Shown here in pieces: positions 1 to 8,194 of a DNA stretch of 43,391 nucleotides. Source of the stretch: an uncultured Prevotella sp. (GTDB lineage Bacteria > Bacteroidota > Bacteroidia > Bacteroidales > Bacteroidaceae). The translations under genes and the position numbers were made by a program. The notes beneath the pieces were generated by a model that did not search any database, was not told the origin of the DNA, and saw nothing but the letters and a program-made list of their open reading frames with translations. Numbering within the stretch: the stretch's first letter is position 1; each line of letters begins with the position of its first letter. The stretch is from contig USEC01000017.1 in NCBI GenBank assembly GCA_900553595.1, positions 1 to 43,391 of the forward strand, written 5' to 3'.

Positions 1-150
1 ACTAAGCCCTTTGGCATACATCCATCTTTCCATGCCGCGTTGATAGACATGAATTCCTCTCAGAAAGGAGGTCAGACGAATCTTTGAATTCTCGTTGAGT
101 CGTACAAGGTATCGTTTCCATGCCCACCCGTATCGTTCTTCTGCTGTCAT
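1..150 (-). CDS. Partial small protein, possibly insertion-sequence associated
   Basis: An open frame starts at ATG (148-150, minus) and runs off the left edge after 50 codons. It begins MTAEERYGWAWKRY and is basic and helix-rich (NSKIRLTSFLRG, VYQRGMERWM). This resembles the helix-turn-helix start of small transposase-associated ORFs in Bacteroidota, but I cannot name a family from 50 residues. It has its own good promoter-like sequence just upstream (176-207), so it is probably a separate transcription unit from the DUF262 gene that ends 76 bases before it. If it is an IS gene, the IS may explain why that DUF262 gene lacks its C-terminal part. The rest lies outside the window. Confidence 0.4.
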   Translation of the reverse strand, partial: MTAEERYGWAWKRYLVRLNENSKIRLTSFLRGIHVYQRGMERWMYAKGLS

Positions 151-175
151 ATTATTAAAGATTTTGATTTGGCGG

Positions 176-207
176 CAAAGGTATAATGATGAACGAACGT
201 GTACAAG
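176..207 (-). promoter_or_regulatory. Bacteroidota-type promoter for the left-edge gene
   Basis: On the minus strand TACCTTTG (183 to 176) fits the -7 consensus TAnnTTTG, with CTTG 20 bases upstream (207 to 204) as the -33 element. It lies between the DUF262 stop codon and the left-edge ORF. Confidence 0.55.
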
Positions 208-225
208 GCTGCATCGCGGATACGC

Positions 226-993
226 TTACTTCATCTCACGACGATAAACCTTAAATGTTGATTTTACCCATGTCATAACTTGCATGAAATAAGCCCACAA
301 CTTATTGGCATTAGGGTCTTTCTGATGCAAAGCCATATATTGGTCAATGGGTGCCACACCTTTAATGCCATCATGATGTGCAGCCCACAACAATACGGTC
401 TGAAGAAGAGCCTGTTCTTCAGCTTTACCCACCATATACTCACCACCAACTTTATAAGCCGGACACTCTTTTTTACTGAAATGCCTGCGTGCATCTGCCA
501 CAAACGGTCCTACATACACGGCATTACGCAATTCCTGGTCAAGCAACCGCTCACCCGCAATATTGATAACCCTAAACCATTCGAGTTTTTCTTTGTCGGT
601 ACCATAACAGAAATATACGGTTAGTTCGTAATTCAAGAAGCATTCTTTCTCCTCAAGCGTAAGGTTATCATAATAAATCACAGAACGGTGATCTTTTCCT
701 TCCAAACAAAAAGCGTGCTCCCTGTACTCGCATATAGACAACGTGCGTTGCTGACCGTCAATCATTTCAAAAGAACCATCATCAGTCACACTCCAATACA
801 TGATGTTCAGCGGAAAGCCTTTCAATATTGTTTCTATCACTGCCATTTGTTGCTTGACATCGTAACGGAATTCACGTTGATAAGGTGGGCGGATGTTCAA
901 CTTTCCACCATAACCATAAACACCATCGTTAGGGTCATTGGTATAACCTGCCAAAAGGTCTCGAATGGGAATGGATTTAAGTTCTATCTTCAT
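226..993 (-). CDS. DUF262 (GmrSD N-terminal-like) protein, lacks HNH domain
   Basis: 255 aa. Residues about 8-200 match the DUF262 fold (ParB-like) found in GmrSD, SspE and BrxU type defence nucleases: a PPYQR motif near 36-40 and the hallmark DGQQR at 79-83. DUF262 domains usually bind or hydrolyse nucleotides and gate an attached nuclease. The cassette B homologue (17503-18666) is 387 aa and ends in an HNH nuclease; this copy stops right after the region matching residue about 245 of that protein, so it has no visible nuclease. It is either a natural short form or a truncated gene. Its ATG overlaps the methyltransferase stop codon by 4 bp (ATGA), so the two are probably translationally coupled. 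The two DUF262 proteins are clearly homologous but strongly diverged, so this is not a recent duplication. Confidence 0.85.
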   Translation of the reverse strand: MKIELKSIPIRDLLAGYTNDPNDGVYGYGGKLNIRPPYQREFRYDVKQQMAVIETILKGFPLNIMYWSVTDDGSFEMIDGQQRTLSICEYREHAFCLEGKDHRSVIYYDNLTLEEKECFLNYELTVYFCYGTDKEKLEWFRVINIAGERLLDQELRNAVYVGPFVADARRHFSKKECPAYKVGGEYMVGKAEEQALLQTVLLWAAHHDGIKGVAPIDQYMALHQKDPNANKLWAYFMQVMTWVKSTFKVYRREMK

Positions 994-2051
994 AGCGTAT
1001 CTTTTTTAATTTTCCTAATCAATATCCTTGCATAACAACCTATCAATTTACCGTTGGCATTGCGGTAGCATAACTTCCCTTTCCTAAAACTTTTGTCTTC
1101 ACGAAACAAAGCTGAACATTCCTCTGCCGACAAATTTGCACTCACACCACATTCAACTCCTAATTCTCCACCATTACCAATGCCGATAATCTCAAATTGT
1201 TCAGGATTATACTTATCCAAAAATGTAATAGGAACGCCCATTATACCGTCATAATCATACGGAATACGCTCGGTTTTCGATACCTCTATGGCATCATAAT
1301 TGATGTAACGAGGATATTCTTCATTCGTATATTTTCTGAATAAGACAAGGTCTTCATGACGTTTTTTGATGTCTAGATTCGTGTACCAGCAAATATTTCC
1401 CAGACTTCTCCACTTTTTTCCATTATCATCTTGCCAAAATCTTGTTTCTCTCGATTCATAATAGTCTGGAACTTGGAATGCCATATCACCACACTTGTAC
1501 CCTAACCATACCTTATTATCCCGTATCAATGGGAAAATTTCTTTATAGGTAGCATTGTTTTGATTACCTATTATAAGAAACTTCTTATCATACTTCATCA
1601 ATTGTGCCATATATTCCCTAAATAAAGAAAATGGAGGGTTGGTTACAATAATGTCTGACTCTTTTAGAATCTCAATACATTCCTTACTTCTAAAATCACC
1701 ATCTCCCTTTAAGGGCTTTATTCCTATTTCTTCTGCATCAGGAATATGATTTCCGTTTTTGTCGCCATAATACTCCAAACAAACAGCAGTTTCGCAATCG
1801 TTCTGACTGAACAAATCCGCATTTTGATTCTTATAGCAAGTTGTTATTAGTTTCCGCAATCCAAGAAACTCAAAATTGTAAGCAAAATAGGTAAAGAAAT
1901 TACTAATACGAGGGTCGTCACAGTTGCACAATACAGTCTTACCACGAAAATGATCACGATAATGACGAAGTTCGTTATTAATATCTTCAAGCTGCGTATA
2001 AAACTCATCTTTTTTAGCAGCTTTTGCCTTGTCTATATTTCTTTTTGCCAT
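990..2051 (-). CDS. EcoRI-type adenine-specific DNA methyltransferase (cassette A)
   Basis: 353 aa. It resembles the M.EcoRI family: an N-terminal AAKKDEFYTQ block (11-20), FRGKTVL..CDDPRISNF (35-52) as the probable SAM-binding motif I region, and the catalytic motif IV NPPF at 138-141 followed by SLFREY. A GVPITFLDKYNPEQFEIIG block lies near the C terminus. The family methylates adenine N6; M.EcoRI itself targets GAATTC, but the specificity here cannot be read from sequence. A homologue with the same layout is at 18669-19862. The start ATG at 2049-2051 lies 12 bases downstream of a perfect 11-bp hairpin. No restriction enzyme of the EcoRI type lies nearby; the partner is a DUF262 protein. 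Confidence 0.87.
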   Translation of the reverse strand: MAKRNIDKAKAAKKDEFYTQLEDINNELRHYRDHFRGKTVLCNCDDPRISNFFTYFAYNFEFLGLRKLITTCYKNQNADLFSQNDCETAVCLEYYGDKNGNHIPDAEEIGIKPLKGDGDFRSKECIEILKESDIIVTNPPFSLFREYMAQLMKYDKKFLIIGNQNNATYKEIFPLIRDNKVWLGYKCGDMAFQVPDYYESRETRFWQDDNGKKWRSLGNICWYTNLDIKKRHEDLVLFRKYTNEEYPRYINYDAIEVSKTERIPYDYDGIMGVPITFLDKYNPEQFEIIGIGNGGELGVECGVSANLSAEECSALFREDKSFRKGKLCYRNANGKLIGCYARILIRKIKKDTL

Positions 2052-2063
2052 AAATAAATAGAA

Positions 2064-2101
2064 GATTGATAGTTACAGCTTATGAGCACAAACTATCAAT
2101 C
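2064..2101 (-). promoter_or_regulatory. 11-bp hairpin just before methyltransferase A start codon
   Basis: Perfect inverted repeat GATTGATAGTT (2064-2074) / AACTATCAATC (2091-2101) with a 16-nt loop, ending 12 bases before the ATG in the direction of transcription. The same stem (ATTGATAGTTG/CAACTATCAAT) sits at the same place in cassette B. The position suggests control of translation initiation or attenuation, or a DNA operator. Its outer bases overlap an alternative stem ATCACGC (2099-2105) / GCGTGAT (2121-2127). Confidence 0.6.
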
Positions 2102-2120
2102 ACGCCAAGACGCAAAAAGA

Positions 2121-2343
2121 GCGTGATGCTCCTTATTGCGTTCAGCTATGAGGCAGCCTCGGAACGGAAACCTCAGATTACCAATAAAGAAAACACCACG
2201 CCTATTGCGTGATGCATTTCTATCATACGATAATCTAAGGCAGTCCATACCGAAATGCCCTATCACAATTATTTCTTGTTACGTTATTTCCAATAAGTTT
2301 CCGAGGCTTTTGGCTGAACGCGAAATAATAGCAAATGCTTTTT
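2121..2343 (-). ncRNA. Candidate pseudoknotted structured RNA, copy A
   Basis: No coding gene fits here, but the minus-strand RNA has nested and crossing stems shared with 19941-20152. P1: 2313-2321 with 2138-2146 (9 bp). P2: 2299-2308 with 2155-2164 (10 bp). P2a hairpin: 2256-2261 with 2237-2242. P3 hairpin: 2207-2215 with 2193-2201 (9 bp, two G-U pairs, loop AAUAG). P4: 2171-2175 with 2149-2153. The 3' strand of P2 lies in the loop of P4, which makes a pseudoknot. The G-U pairs exist only if the minus strand is the RNA. The 5' block from 2343 to about 2287 is nearly identical to copy B. It may be the 5' leader of the methyltransferase/DUF262 operon, a separate small RNA, or both. Confidence 0.65.
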
Positions 2344-2385
2344 TACCAACAATGTCTTAGAACATAGTTATACTATGAACTATTA

Positions 2386-2393
2386 CAAAGGTA
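2386..2393 (-). promoter_or_regulatory. -7 promoter element for RNA copy A / cassette A
   Basis: TACCTTTG on the minus strand fits TAnnTTTG. The -33 region (AGTTTTAATT) is a weak match. Transcription would start near 2380, about 37 bases before the conserved RNA block. A short inverted repeat (CATAG 2363-2367 / CTATG 2373-2377) lies in the first transcribed bases and could be an operator; it is not present in copy B. Confidence 0.5.
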
Positions 2394-2441
2394 CAACATA
2401 TTTATAATTAAAACTCTTTTTTATTCGTTTTTTTCAACAAA

Positions 2442-2475
2442 AAAAGGAGTGACGCCCAATTGCATCACTCCTTTT
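2442..2475 (-). terminator. Intrinsic terminator of the PPIase gene
   Basis: AAAAGGAGTGA (2442-2452) and TCACTCCTTTT (2465-2475) form an 11-bp stem. On the minus strand it is followed by a T run. It separates the PPIase gene from cassette A, so the latter needs its own promoter. Confidence 0.82.
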
Positions 2476-2500
2476 GTGTTAAGATTTAAAAAGATTCTGT

Positions 2501-4642
2501 TTAGAAGAAGAGGTAGCGCTTATCTACCACATTTGCCTTGAGGTAAAGCTCGTTCATAGAGTTTGAAGCCATCTGCATTTCCTTCTGACGGAGTCTCTGT
2601 TCCTCAACCTTAGCGTCGAACTTGCCGGGACGCTGTGTCTTGTTCACAACCTGGAAGAGATAAACACCTGCGTTACCCTTAACCGGCTTGGGAGAGAACT
2701 TACCCTTTGCCACTGCTGCAACAGCACCGCTAAGAGCCTGCTCGCTGGCACCAGTAGCAGAGATGAACACCGGTGAAGCGAATGTCACCTGGTTCACTTC
2801 AGACACAACCGCACCCTTGGCCTTTGCTGCATTGAGGTCTTTCACGCCCTCAGCCTTAGCCATAAGCATTTCTGCCTTCTTGTCCTTCATAACCTCAGAC
2901 TTGATGAATTCCTTAACCTGTGCATCGTCCAAAGAACGGAAGCCTACTGGGTTCACCTTGTCGAGAACTACGAGAAGCATGTGGTCGTTGTCGCCACACT
3001 CGTACATTGAAGACACATCGCCAGCCTTGGCATCGAAGAGCCAACGCATTGCTTCGCGTGTGCTGCGTATGCCGGCAAGGTTGTGCTCGGCTGTTGTAAC
3101 ATCCTTACGCTCCAGGACGGTGTAACCAGCCTTCTGTGCGTTCTTGACGATTGCCTCGGCAGTGGGGTTTGCACTGATGAAAGCACTGAACTTATTGTAT
3201 GCGGCTGAATAGGTTTCGCGTGAGAATGTGATGTTCTTCTTAACGACAGCTGCCACATACTTGTTGATCATTGCTCTGCGGTCGAGTACCTGAACGATGA
3301 GGTTTCCCTGTGTGAGGGCGATGTTCTTCACCTCGTTTACAGACATTGTGTTGAGGCTGTAAAGGTAGCCCTTGGTGTCCTTGTCAAGAGAAGGAGCACT
3401 CTGATACTGACGGGTTGTCAGCCAAGTCTTCTCACCTGTCTGTCCGTACTTCTTTGCCAAAACCTCGAAGTCGGCACCGACGCTGAGAGCCTTATAGATA
3501 GAGTCGGCACGAGTAGCGGCTTCCTGAGCTGTGGCACCACCCACCTGAATCTGACGATACTGTACAGAGTCGGGCAGCTGCTGCTTGGAAACGAGCTTGA
3601 TGATGTTGAGAGTGTTGTCGCGCTTGTTCTCAATCACCTTGCTTGTGCTGCCTACTGCCATAGAATCGAGCTGCTGTGCGATGTCGTAAGGATAAGCGTC
3701 CTTGGAAACGGGAACACCGAGATAGCTGATGAGCGATGTGCTCTTGCGAACGATTTCAGAAGGATCGGCTGCTGCGCTAAGTTCCTTGTCGTAAGCGTCG
3801 AACTCTTTCTGGAGTTCTGCGCGGTCGCCGGCAGAAGCATTAACCTGTACATCGATGTACTTGATGTCACGGCTTTCAACGGGCTGCTTGAAGCGGCTCT
3901 TCATTTCGTCGTACTTGGCCTTGAGGTCGGCATCGGTAATCTGTACCTTGTTGTCGGCAATGCTTGAATACGGGAAAGCGGCAAGCTGAATCTGGCTTTC
4001 TACATTCTGGTCGTTGAAAGCCATCTTGGCCTCAATCTTGTTTGAAATCAGACAATGGAAGAAAAGACCCTGATACTTCTGTGAAAGCAACTGGTTGCGC
4101 AGTGTGTTCTCGATGAATGTCCAGTACTTGTAGATAGTATCGTATTGCTTTGCGAGCTGCGGATTGGTGTTTTTCTGTGTTTTGTACTCTGCAAGGAACT
4201 TCTTGAGAGCGTTCACATCGAAACGACCGGTCTGCTGATTGACGAACGGTGTCTGCATGAGCATGGGGTTTGTGCCTTCTGTGAGCACGTTCTGCATTTC
4301 GGCATCGGTAACAGTAAGACCGAGCTTCTTTGTCTCATTCTCGATAATCTTGGTCTGAACGTAGGTGTTCCATACCATGTCCTTCACCTGGCTGAGCTGT
4401 GCATCATTGAGATTGTCGGTGCCCTGTTGCATCTTGATAACCTCGCTGTACTCATCAACCAGCTTCTGGAATTCCTGTACATTGATTTTTTCACCTAACA
4501 CTTCGCCTACTTGCTGTCGTCTATCGTTAGTGGTAGATTCGCAAGAACGGAACATTTCCTCAGCGATGAACGCAAAAAGACCCAAACTGATAATACCTAT
4601 CAGCAAGGCTCCTTTGCTTCTGATTTTTCCTAATGCTGCCAT
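2501..4642 (-). CDS. ppiD: SurA/PpiD-type periplasmic peptidyl-prolyl isomerase
   Basis: 713 aa. A short basic N terminus and one membrane helix (about residues 12-28, ALLIGIISLGLFAFIAEEMF) anchor it in the inner membrane with the rest in the periplasm. A SurA-N-like chaperone domain follows (about 40-200). A parvulin (rotamase) domain lies in the middle (about 350-460; PDSVQYRQIQVG, FEVLAKKYGQTGEKTWLTTRQ), with a second, weaker parvulin-like stretch after it. This matches PpiD-like folding factors for outer-membrane and secreted proteins. It ends 27 bases before a clear terminator. It follows the CNNM/LptC/OMP genes, an order common in Bacteroidota, but probably has a promoter of its own. 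Confidence 0.88.
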   Translation of the reverse strand: MAALGKIRSKGALLIGIISLGLFAFIAEEMFRSCESTTNDRRQQVGEVLGEKINVQEFQKLVDEYSEVIKMQQGTDNLNDAQLSQVKDMVWNTYVQTKIIENETKKLGLTVTDAEMQNVLTEGTNPMLMQTPFVNQQTGRFDVNALKKFLAEYKTQKNTNPQLAKQYDTIYKYWTFIENTLRNQLLSQKYQGLFFHCLISNKIEAKMAFNDQNVESQIQLAAFPYSSIADNKVQITDADLKAKYDEMKSRFKQPVESRDIKYIDVQVNASAGDRAELQKEFDAYDKELSAAADPSEIVRKSTSLISYLGVPVSKDAYPYDIAQQLDSMAVGSTSKVIENKRDNTLNIIKLVSKQQLPDSVQYRQIQVGGATAQEAATRADSIYKALSVGADFEVLAKKYGQTGEKTWLTTRQYQSAPSLDKDTKGYLYSLNTMSVNEVKNIALTQGNLIVQVLDRRAMINKYVAAVVKKNITFSRETYSAAYNKFSAFISANPTAEAIVKNAQKAGYTVLERKDVTTAEHNLAGIRSTREAMRWLFDAKAGDVSSMYECGDNDHMLLVVLDKVNPVGFRSLDDAQVKEFIKSEVMKDKKAEMLMAKAEGVKDLNAAKAKGAVVSEVNQVTFASPVFISATGASEQALSGAVAAVAKGKFSPKPVKGNAGVYLFQVVNKTQRPGKFDAKVEEQRLRQKEMQMASNSMNELYLKANVVDKRYLFF

Positions 4643-4761
4643 TATTTTTAATTGTTTTATTTATTATTTTTATTTTTCTTCAATGGTAAATCCATGTCTG
4701 ACAACCGTCCTGTCACACATTATATTTGCGGCAAACCGTGCGATATGCTGCAAAATGCGTA

Positions 4762-4769
4762 CAAAAATA
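4762..4769 (-). promoter_or_regulatory. -7 element upstream of the PPIase gene
   Basis: TATTTTTG on the minus strand fits TAnnTTTG. The -33 region is not clear. It implies a leader of about 110 bases, which is A/T-rich and shows no obvious structure. Confidence 0.4.
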
Positions 4770-4817
4770 CTAATTTATTGGCAAACAAGTGCATGTTTGC
4801 ACAAAAAAATCCCTCTA

Positions 4818-6083
4818 TCAACCAACTTTTAGCTTTACAAGTTCAATTTTAGTCATAGTGCTCTTTATAATTCTGAACTCGAAACGCCCGATGGTCACCA
4901 CTTCGTTGAGCTTCGGGAAACTCTGGTATTCATGAAGAATATAGCCGCCGACCGTCATGTATTCGTCGCTCTCCGGCAATCCGATGTCGAACATTTCGTT
5001 CACCTTGTCAATCTCAAGACGCGCCGAAAGCAGGTATTCGCCGTCGCCAAGCTGCTTGGCTATGTATTTGAAATTGTCGTGCTCGTCCTCGATATCACCG
5101 AAAATCTCCTCCACGATGTCTTCAAGCGACACGATGCCGCTGGTTCCTCCGAACTCGTCCACCACCACGCCGAGACTCTTCTTCTGCTGCAAGAATATGT
5201 GCATAAGCTTTTGCGCCGCCATCGTTTCAGGCACAAACGGCATGTCGCACACTCTGTCGCGCCAGCTGTCGCGGTTGCGGAACATCTCGGAACTGTGGAT
5301 GTAGCCGATGATATGGTCAATGTCTTCCTTATAGACTATGATTTTGGAATTGCCGCTTTCTATGAACTTCTGCATGAGTTCTTCAAGGGAACAGTCGTTC
5401 ACGTCCACTGCATTTATCTCCGTCCGGGGCACCATACAGTCGCGAACCTTGGTGTCGGAGAAGTCGAGGGCATTCTGGAATATCTTCACTTCCTCATTGA
5501 TCTCGTTCTCATCAGTGGCATTGTCGATGCTGGACTGGACGAGATAGTCCAAATCCACCTTCGAGAAACCCTCATCATCGCTTTCCGTATTCATCTTTAT
5601 TCCGATGATACGGAGAAGGCAGCGTGCGAGGAATGTGGAGAAACGGCTTATAGGCCAAAGCACGACATAGAACAGGTAAGCGGGAAGTGCAAAGAGGGAC
5701 AACAGCCTGTTGGCGTTGTTCTTGAAGAGAATCTTGGGCAAGAACTCGCCCGTAAAAAGCACGATGACAGTGGAAAGGATGGTGTCTGCCGTCACTTTCA
5801 TACCAGCATCGAACGACCGGAAGATGGTGTTGTCAAAAAGATTTGCAATGAGAATACCATAGACAACAAGCACGATGTTGTTGCCAACAAGCATTGTGCT
5901 GACAAAACCGTTGGGGTGGGCATAGAATGAAGAAAGGATTTTTTGAATAAAGCGTGTCCTTCCCTTATCCATTTCCGCAAGCATCCTGTTGCTTGACACA
6001 AATGCTATCTCCATGCCGGAAAAGAACGCCGATAACACCATTGTTATAGCGATACTAATTAAAAGAGGTATATCTGCTGCCAC
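4818..6083 (-). CDS. CNNM/CBS-domain membrane protein (CorC/HlyC family)
   Basis: 421 aa. About residues 1-190 form a DUF21/CNNM membrane domain with several hydrophobic helices (LLISIAITMVLSAFFSGMEIAF; TMLVGNNIVLVVYGILIANLF). A CBS pair follows at about 205-325 (DCMVPRTEINAVD; GVVVDEFGGTSGIVSLEDIVEEIFGDI), then a CorC_HlyC C-terminal domain (about 340-420). These proteins are linked to Mg/Co efflux or tolerance; some Bacteroidota members are annotated as GldE, which I cannot confirm here. It is encoded 45 bases downstream of lptC on the same strand, probably as one operon from 8195. Confidence 0.87.
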   Translation of the reverse strand: MAADIPLLISIAITMVLSAFFSGMEIAFVSSNRMLAEMDKGRTRFIQKILSSFYAHPNGFVSTMLVGNNIVLVVYGILIANLFDNTIFRSFDAGMKVTADTILSTVIVLFTGEFLPKILFKNNANRLLSLFALPAYLFYVVLWPISRFSTFLARCLLRIIGIKMNTESDDEGFSKVDLDYLVQSSIDNATDENEINEEVKIFQNALDFSDTKVRDCMVPRTEINAVDVNDCSLEELMQKFIESGNSKIIVYKEDIDHIIGYIHSSEMFRNRDSWRDRVCDMPFVPETMAAQKLMHIFLQQKKSLGVVVDEFGGTSGIVSLEDIVEEIFGDIEDEHDNFKYIAKQLGDGEYLLSARLEIDKVNEMFDIGLPESDEYMTVGGYILHEYQSFPKLNEVVTIGRFEFRIIKSTMTKIELVKLKVG

Positions 6084-6128
6084 TTTTTATCTTGTTTATA
6101 ATCTTTTTCTGTAAAAGTCATGCCTCGC

Positions 6129-6770
6129 CTATATGCCGTTCCGACGCTGCGGAAGCGCCTGCGGGCGTATGGCGGCCTTAACTGTGTCGGGGGCTGCGGT
6201 GACAGTGTCGCCCGAACCCATTATGTCAGTCTTTTCAAACGAGCCTTTACTGTTGGAGACATAGTACTTCGTCATGGTCTCGTCGCTACGGAAATATGTG
6301 CCTTCAAGCACACGGTCGGGGGTGACAAGCTTTGAGGGTACGAACGAATAGAACTCGTGCGCACCTGCATCCCAGAACAGCTGCTCGCTCGTGAAACGCA
6401 AGCCGTCCTTGGTGAGGACGCTCACCCTGCTACGCAACTCCCACAGGCGACGCTGATCGTAATAGTAAGCCGTGTCGCACTGAACGTATGCCTGTACATG
6501 GAATTTCTCGTCGAACTGCTCGAAAAAGATACCTTTCTCGAATATCCAACGCGACGGATGGCGCACGGTGTTCACTTCCCAACGCTCGCTGACGATACGG
6601 TATTTGATCACACCGGAATCGGAAATGAGCGTGTTCACGCCATAGCTCGTCATCATCGACACCGAATCACGGTCGTGAATAGCAGAAGCCGTGTGTTCCT
6701 TCGGCTCCTGGCATGAGACAAAGAACACACAGCCCAGTATGATTGGAATTATGTATTTGATGTAATTCAA
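6129..6770 (-). CDS. lptC: LPS export ABC transporter periplasmic protein LptC
   Basis: 213 aa. N-terminal lipoprotein-type signal (YIIPIILGCVFFVSC, lipobox Cys about residue 20). The LptC fold follows, with beta-rich repeats such as YGVNTLISDSGVIKYRI and an EQFDEKFHVQAYVQCDTAYY region. LptC bridges the inner-membrane LptBFG complex and LptA during lipopolysaccharide export. An LptF/G-type permease lies elsewhere in the window (34471-35706). It sits 28 bases after the upstream OMP gene and 45 bases before the CNNM gene, in one operon. The proline/arginine-rich tail (PQALPQRRNGI) is outside the conserved domain. Confidence 0.87.
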   Translation of the reverse strand: MNYIKYIIPIILGCVFFVSCQEPKEHTASAIHDRDSVSMMTSYGVNTLISDSGVIKYRIVSERWEVNTVRHPSRWIFEKGIFFEQFDEKFHVQAYVQCDTAYYYDQRRLWELRSRVSVLTKDGLRFTSEQLFWDAGAHEFYSFVPSKLVTPDRVLEGTYFRSDETMTKYYVSNSKGSFEKTDIMGSGDTVTAAPDTVKAAIRPQALPQRRNGI

Positions 6771-6798
6771 ATTTCAAACCACGAATAAACGGAAATCA

Positions 6799-8103
6799 TT
6801 ATTCCATCTTCCACTTGGCAAACCAACGCTCGTTGAACGTAAGGCCGATATTGATTCTGAAAGAGTTTTCTGTAATAAACATCTTAGTGTCCTGGCGAAC
6901 CCACTGTGCCGAGATGTTGAGCAACGAACGGTTGTTGTAAGTATTCACAACTGGGATGCCGAAACCTGCACTCACACTATACTCCTTAGGACCGTCCATG
7001 CCTCCGATTTTCAGGTAAGAGGTGGCGTATGAAGCACCCATGCGGTAGTGGATGCGCTGGAAGAACTTGCGACCTGTCTCATTGGGACAGAACTCTCCTC
7101 CTACCGTCACCTTGTGTCTGTCGGAGAATGCGGCGCTGGAAACGCCGTATTGAGGGACATTGTTCACCACGGAATACTGCGGAAACGACACTGACGACCA
7201 TTTCTGGAGCGTATAGTCGGCACCCACTTTCCAACGGTTGTCGTGCGACCAGACGAAGCCTGCGCCATAGACGGCAGGAATATCAAGTCCTTTGTCCGAC
7301 TTATAGACAGCCGTATCGGAGACTGCTGTCTGCGCATTCTGCGATATAACCTTGCACTCCGGGTCGCCGCCTATGCCATGACCAAGACTGTAAGTGAGAC
7401 CTATCGTCACGTTATCCTTCTTGGAAAGCCTTGCGGTGTATTGCAGACCGAAATCAAGCTTATAGCTGTTCACGGTAGCCGAATAATACTTTGAAAGGGT
7501 ATTTATATACGAGTCGCTGTAGGAATTGACAACCGAGCGGCTGTAACTGCCCCACAGGTAACCTCCGTTCACACCGACGGCAAAGCCCTTGAAAGGCATC
7601 CATCCGAAACCGAGATAAACCTGATGCAAACCTCCCGAACCGCTATATGTGTTGGAATAGACGGTCGCCGTGTTGTCATCGGAAGCCGCCCCGACATTAG
7701 CCGACGACGAATAATCATATCCGACATTCGTGAACGGAAGGACACCGAAACTGACACCAAGACGCTTGTGCAACTTGAATCCCGCCACCACATATTCTAT
7801 ATTGGCGTTGTTGGCATTCATTTTCACGCCTTTTTCGCTGAAATTGGTAACCTGTCCGGAAATGCCGGCGTCGAAGATGAAAGAAAGAGAATCGACAGAA
7901 GCGTATGAAGCCGGGTTGAGAAAGTTCACCTGATTGTGCTCATGAAAACCATAACCGAGTCCGTTCATTCCACGATTGAAGCCGCTTGTCTGGTCGCTCA
8001 GCACACCCAAGCCATACTGACTGTAAGGAGAATTCGTACCGCTCTGAGCCATCGACGCCATCGAAAAGGTCACCATCAAAGCGGCTATAATTAATTTCTT
8101 CAT
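6799..8103 (-). CDS. Outer-membrane beta-barrel protein (FadL/OmpP1-like)
   Basis: 434 aa with a clear signal peptide (MKKLIIAALMVTFSMASMAQ). The mature part starts SGTNSPYSQYGLG and has alternating beta-strand segments rich in Gly, Tyr and Ser, as in Bacteroidota FadL-like or PorV-like barrels. NPASYASVDSLSFIFD and HKVTVGGEFCPNE are typical of this group. Its substrate is unknown. It is the first gene of the OMP-lptC-CNNM operon. A divergent promoter region (8104-8259) separates it from the DUF4105 gene. Confidence 0.8.
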   Translation of the reverse strand: MKKLIIAALMVTFSMASMAQSGTNSPYSQYGLGVLSDQTSGFNRGMNGLGYGFHEHNQVNFLNPASYASVDSLSFIFDAGISGQVTNFSEKGVKMNANNANIEYVVAGFKLHKRLGVSFGVLPFTNVGYDYSSSANVGAASDDNTATVYSNTYSGSGGLHQVYLGFGWMPFKGFAVGVNGGYLWGSYSRSVVNSYSDSYINTLSKYYSATVNSYKLDFGLQYTARLSKKDNVTIGLTYSLGHGIGGDPECKVISQNAQTAVSDTAVYKSDKGLDIPAVYGAGFVWSHDNRWKVGADYTLQKWSSVSFPQYSVVNNVPQYGVSSAAFSDRHKVTVGGEFCPNETGRKFFQRIHYRMGASYATSYLKIGGMDGPKEYSVSAGFGIPVVNTYNNRSLLNISAQWVRQDTKMFITENSFRINIGLTFNERWFAKWKME

Positions 8104-8194
8104 TTACTTCCTGTTCTTTATTTATTATAATATGTGTGAAAGCGAGAATGCAGTATAGTTTCCCTATATTCCACTTTCAAACAACAATTGGTTG

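Noticed and set aside
2121..2343. The RNA element as tmRNA, tRNA cluster, group II intron or type III toxin-antitoxin RNA.
   Set aside because: There is no tRNA-like acceptor or resume frame, no domain V-like hairpin, and no tandem repeats of a short pseudoknot as in ToxIN-type systems.
2136..2360. Plus-strand ORFs in both RNA elements (2136-2360 and 19974-20165) share a peptide N-[KE]-FPRLLA-[EK]-REIIANA, suggesting a conserved small protein.
   Set aside because: The similarity is limited to the last 17-19 codons; the rest of the two frames is unrelated and differs by indels. Two of the four base changes in the shared part alter amino acids, and one of them is matched by a compensatory change in P1 on the other arm. 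RNA structure explains the conservation better.
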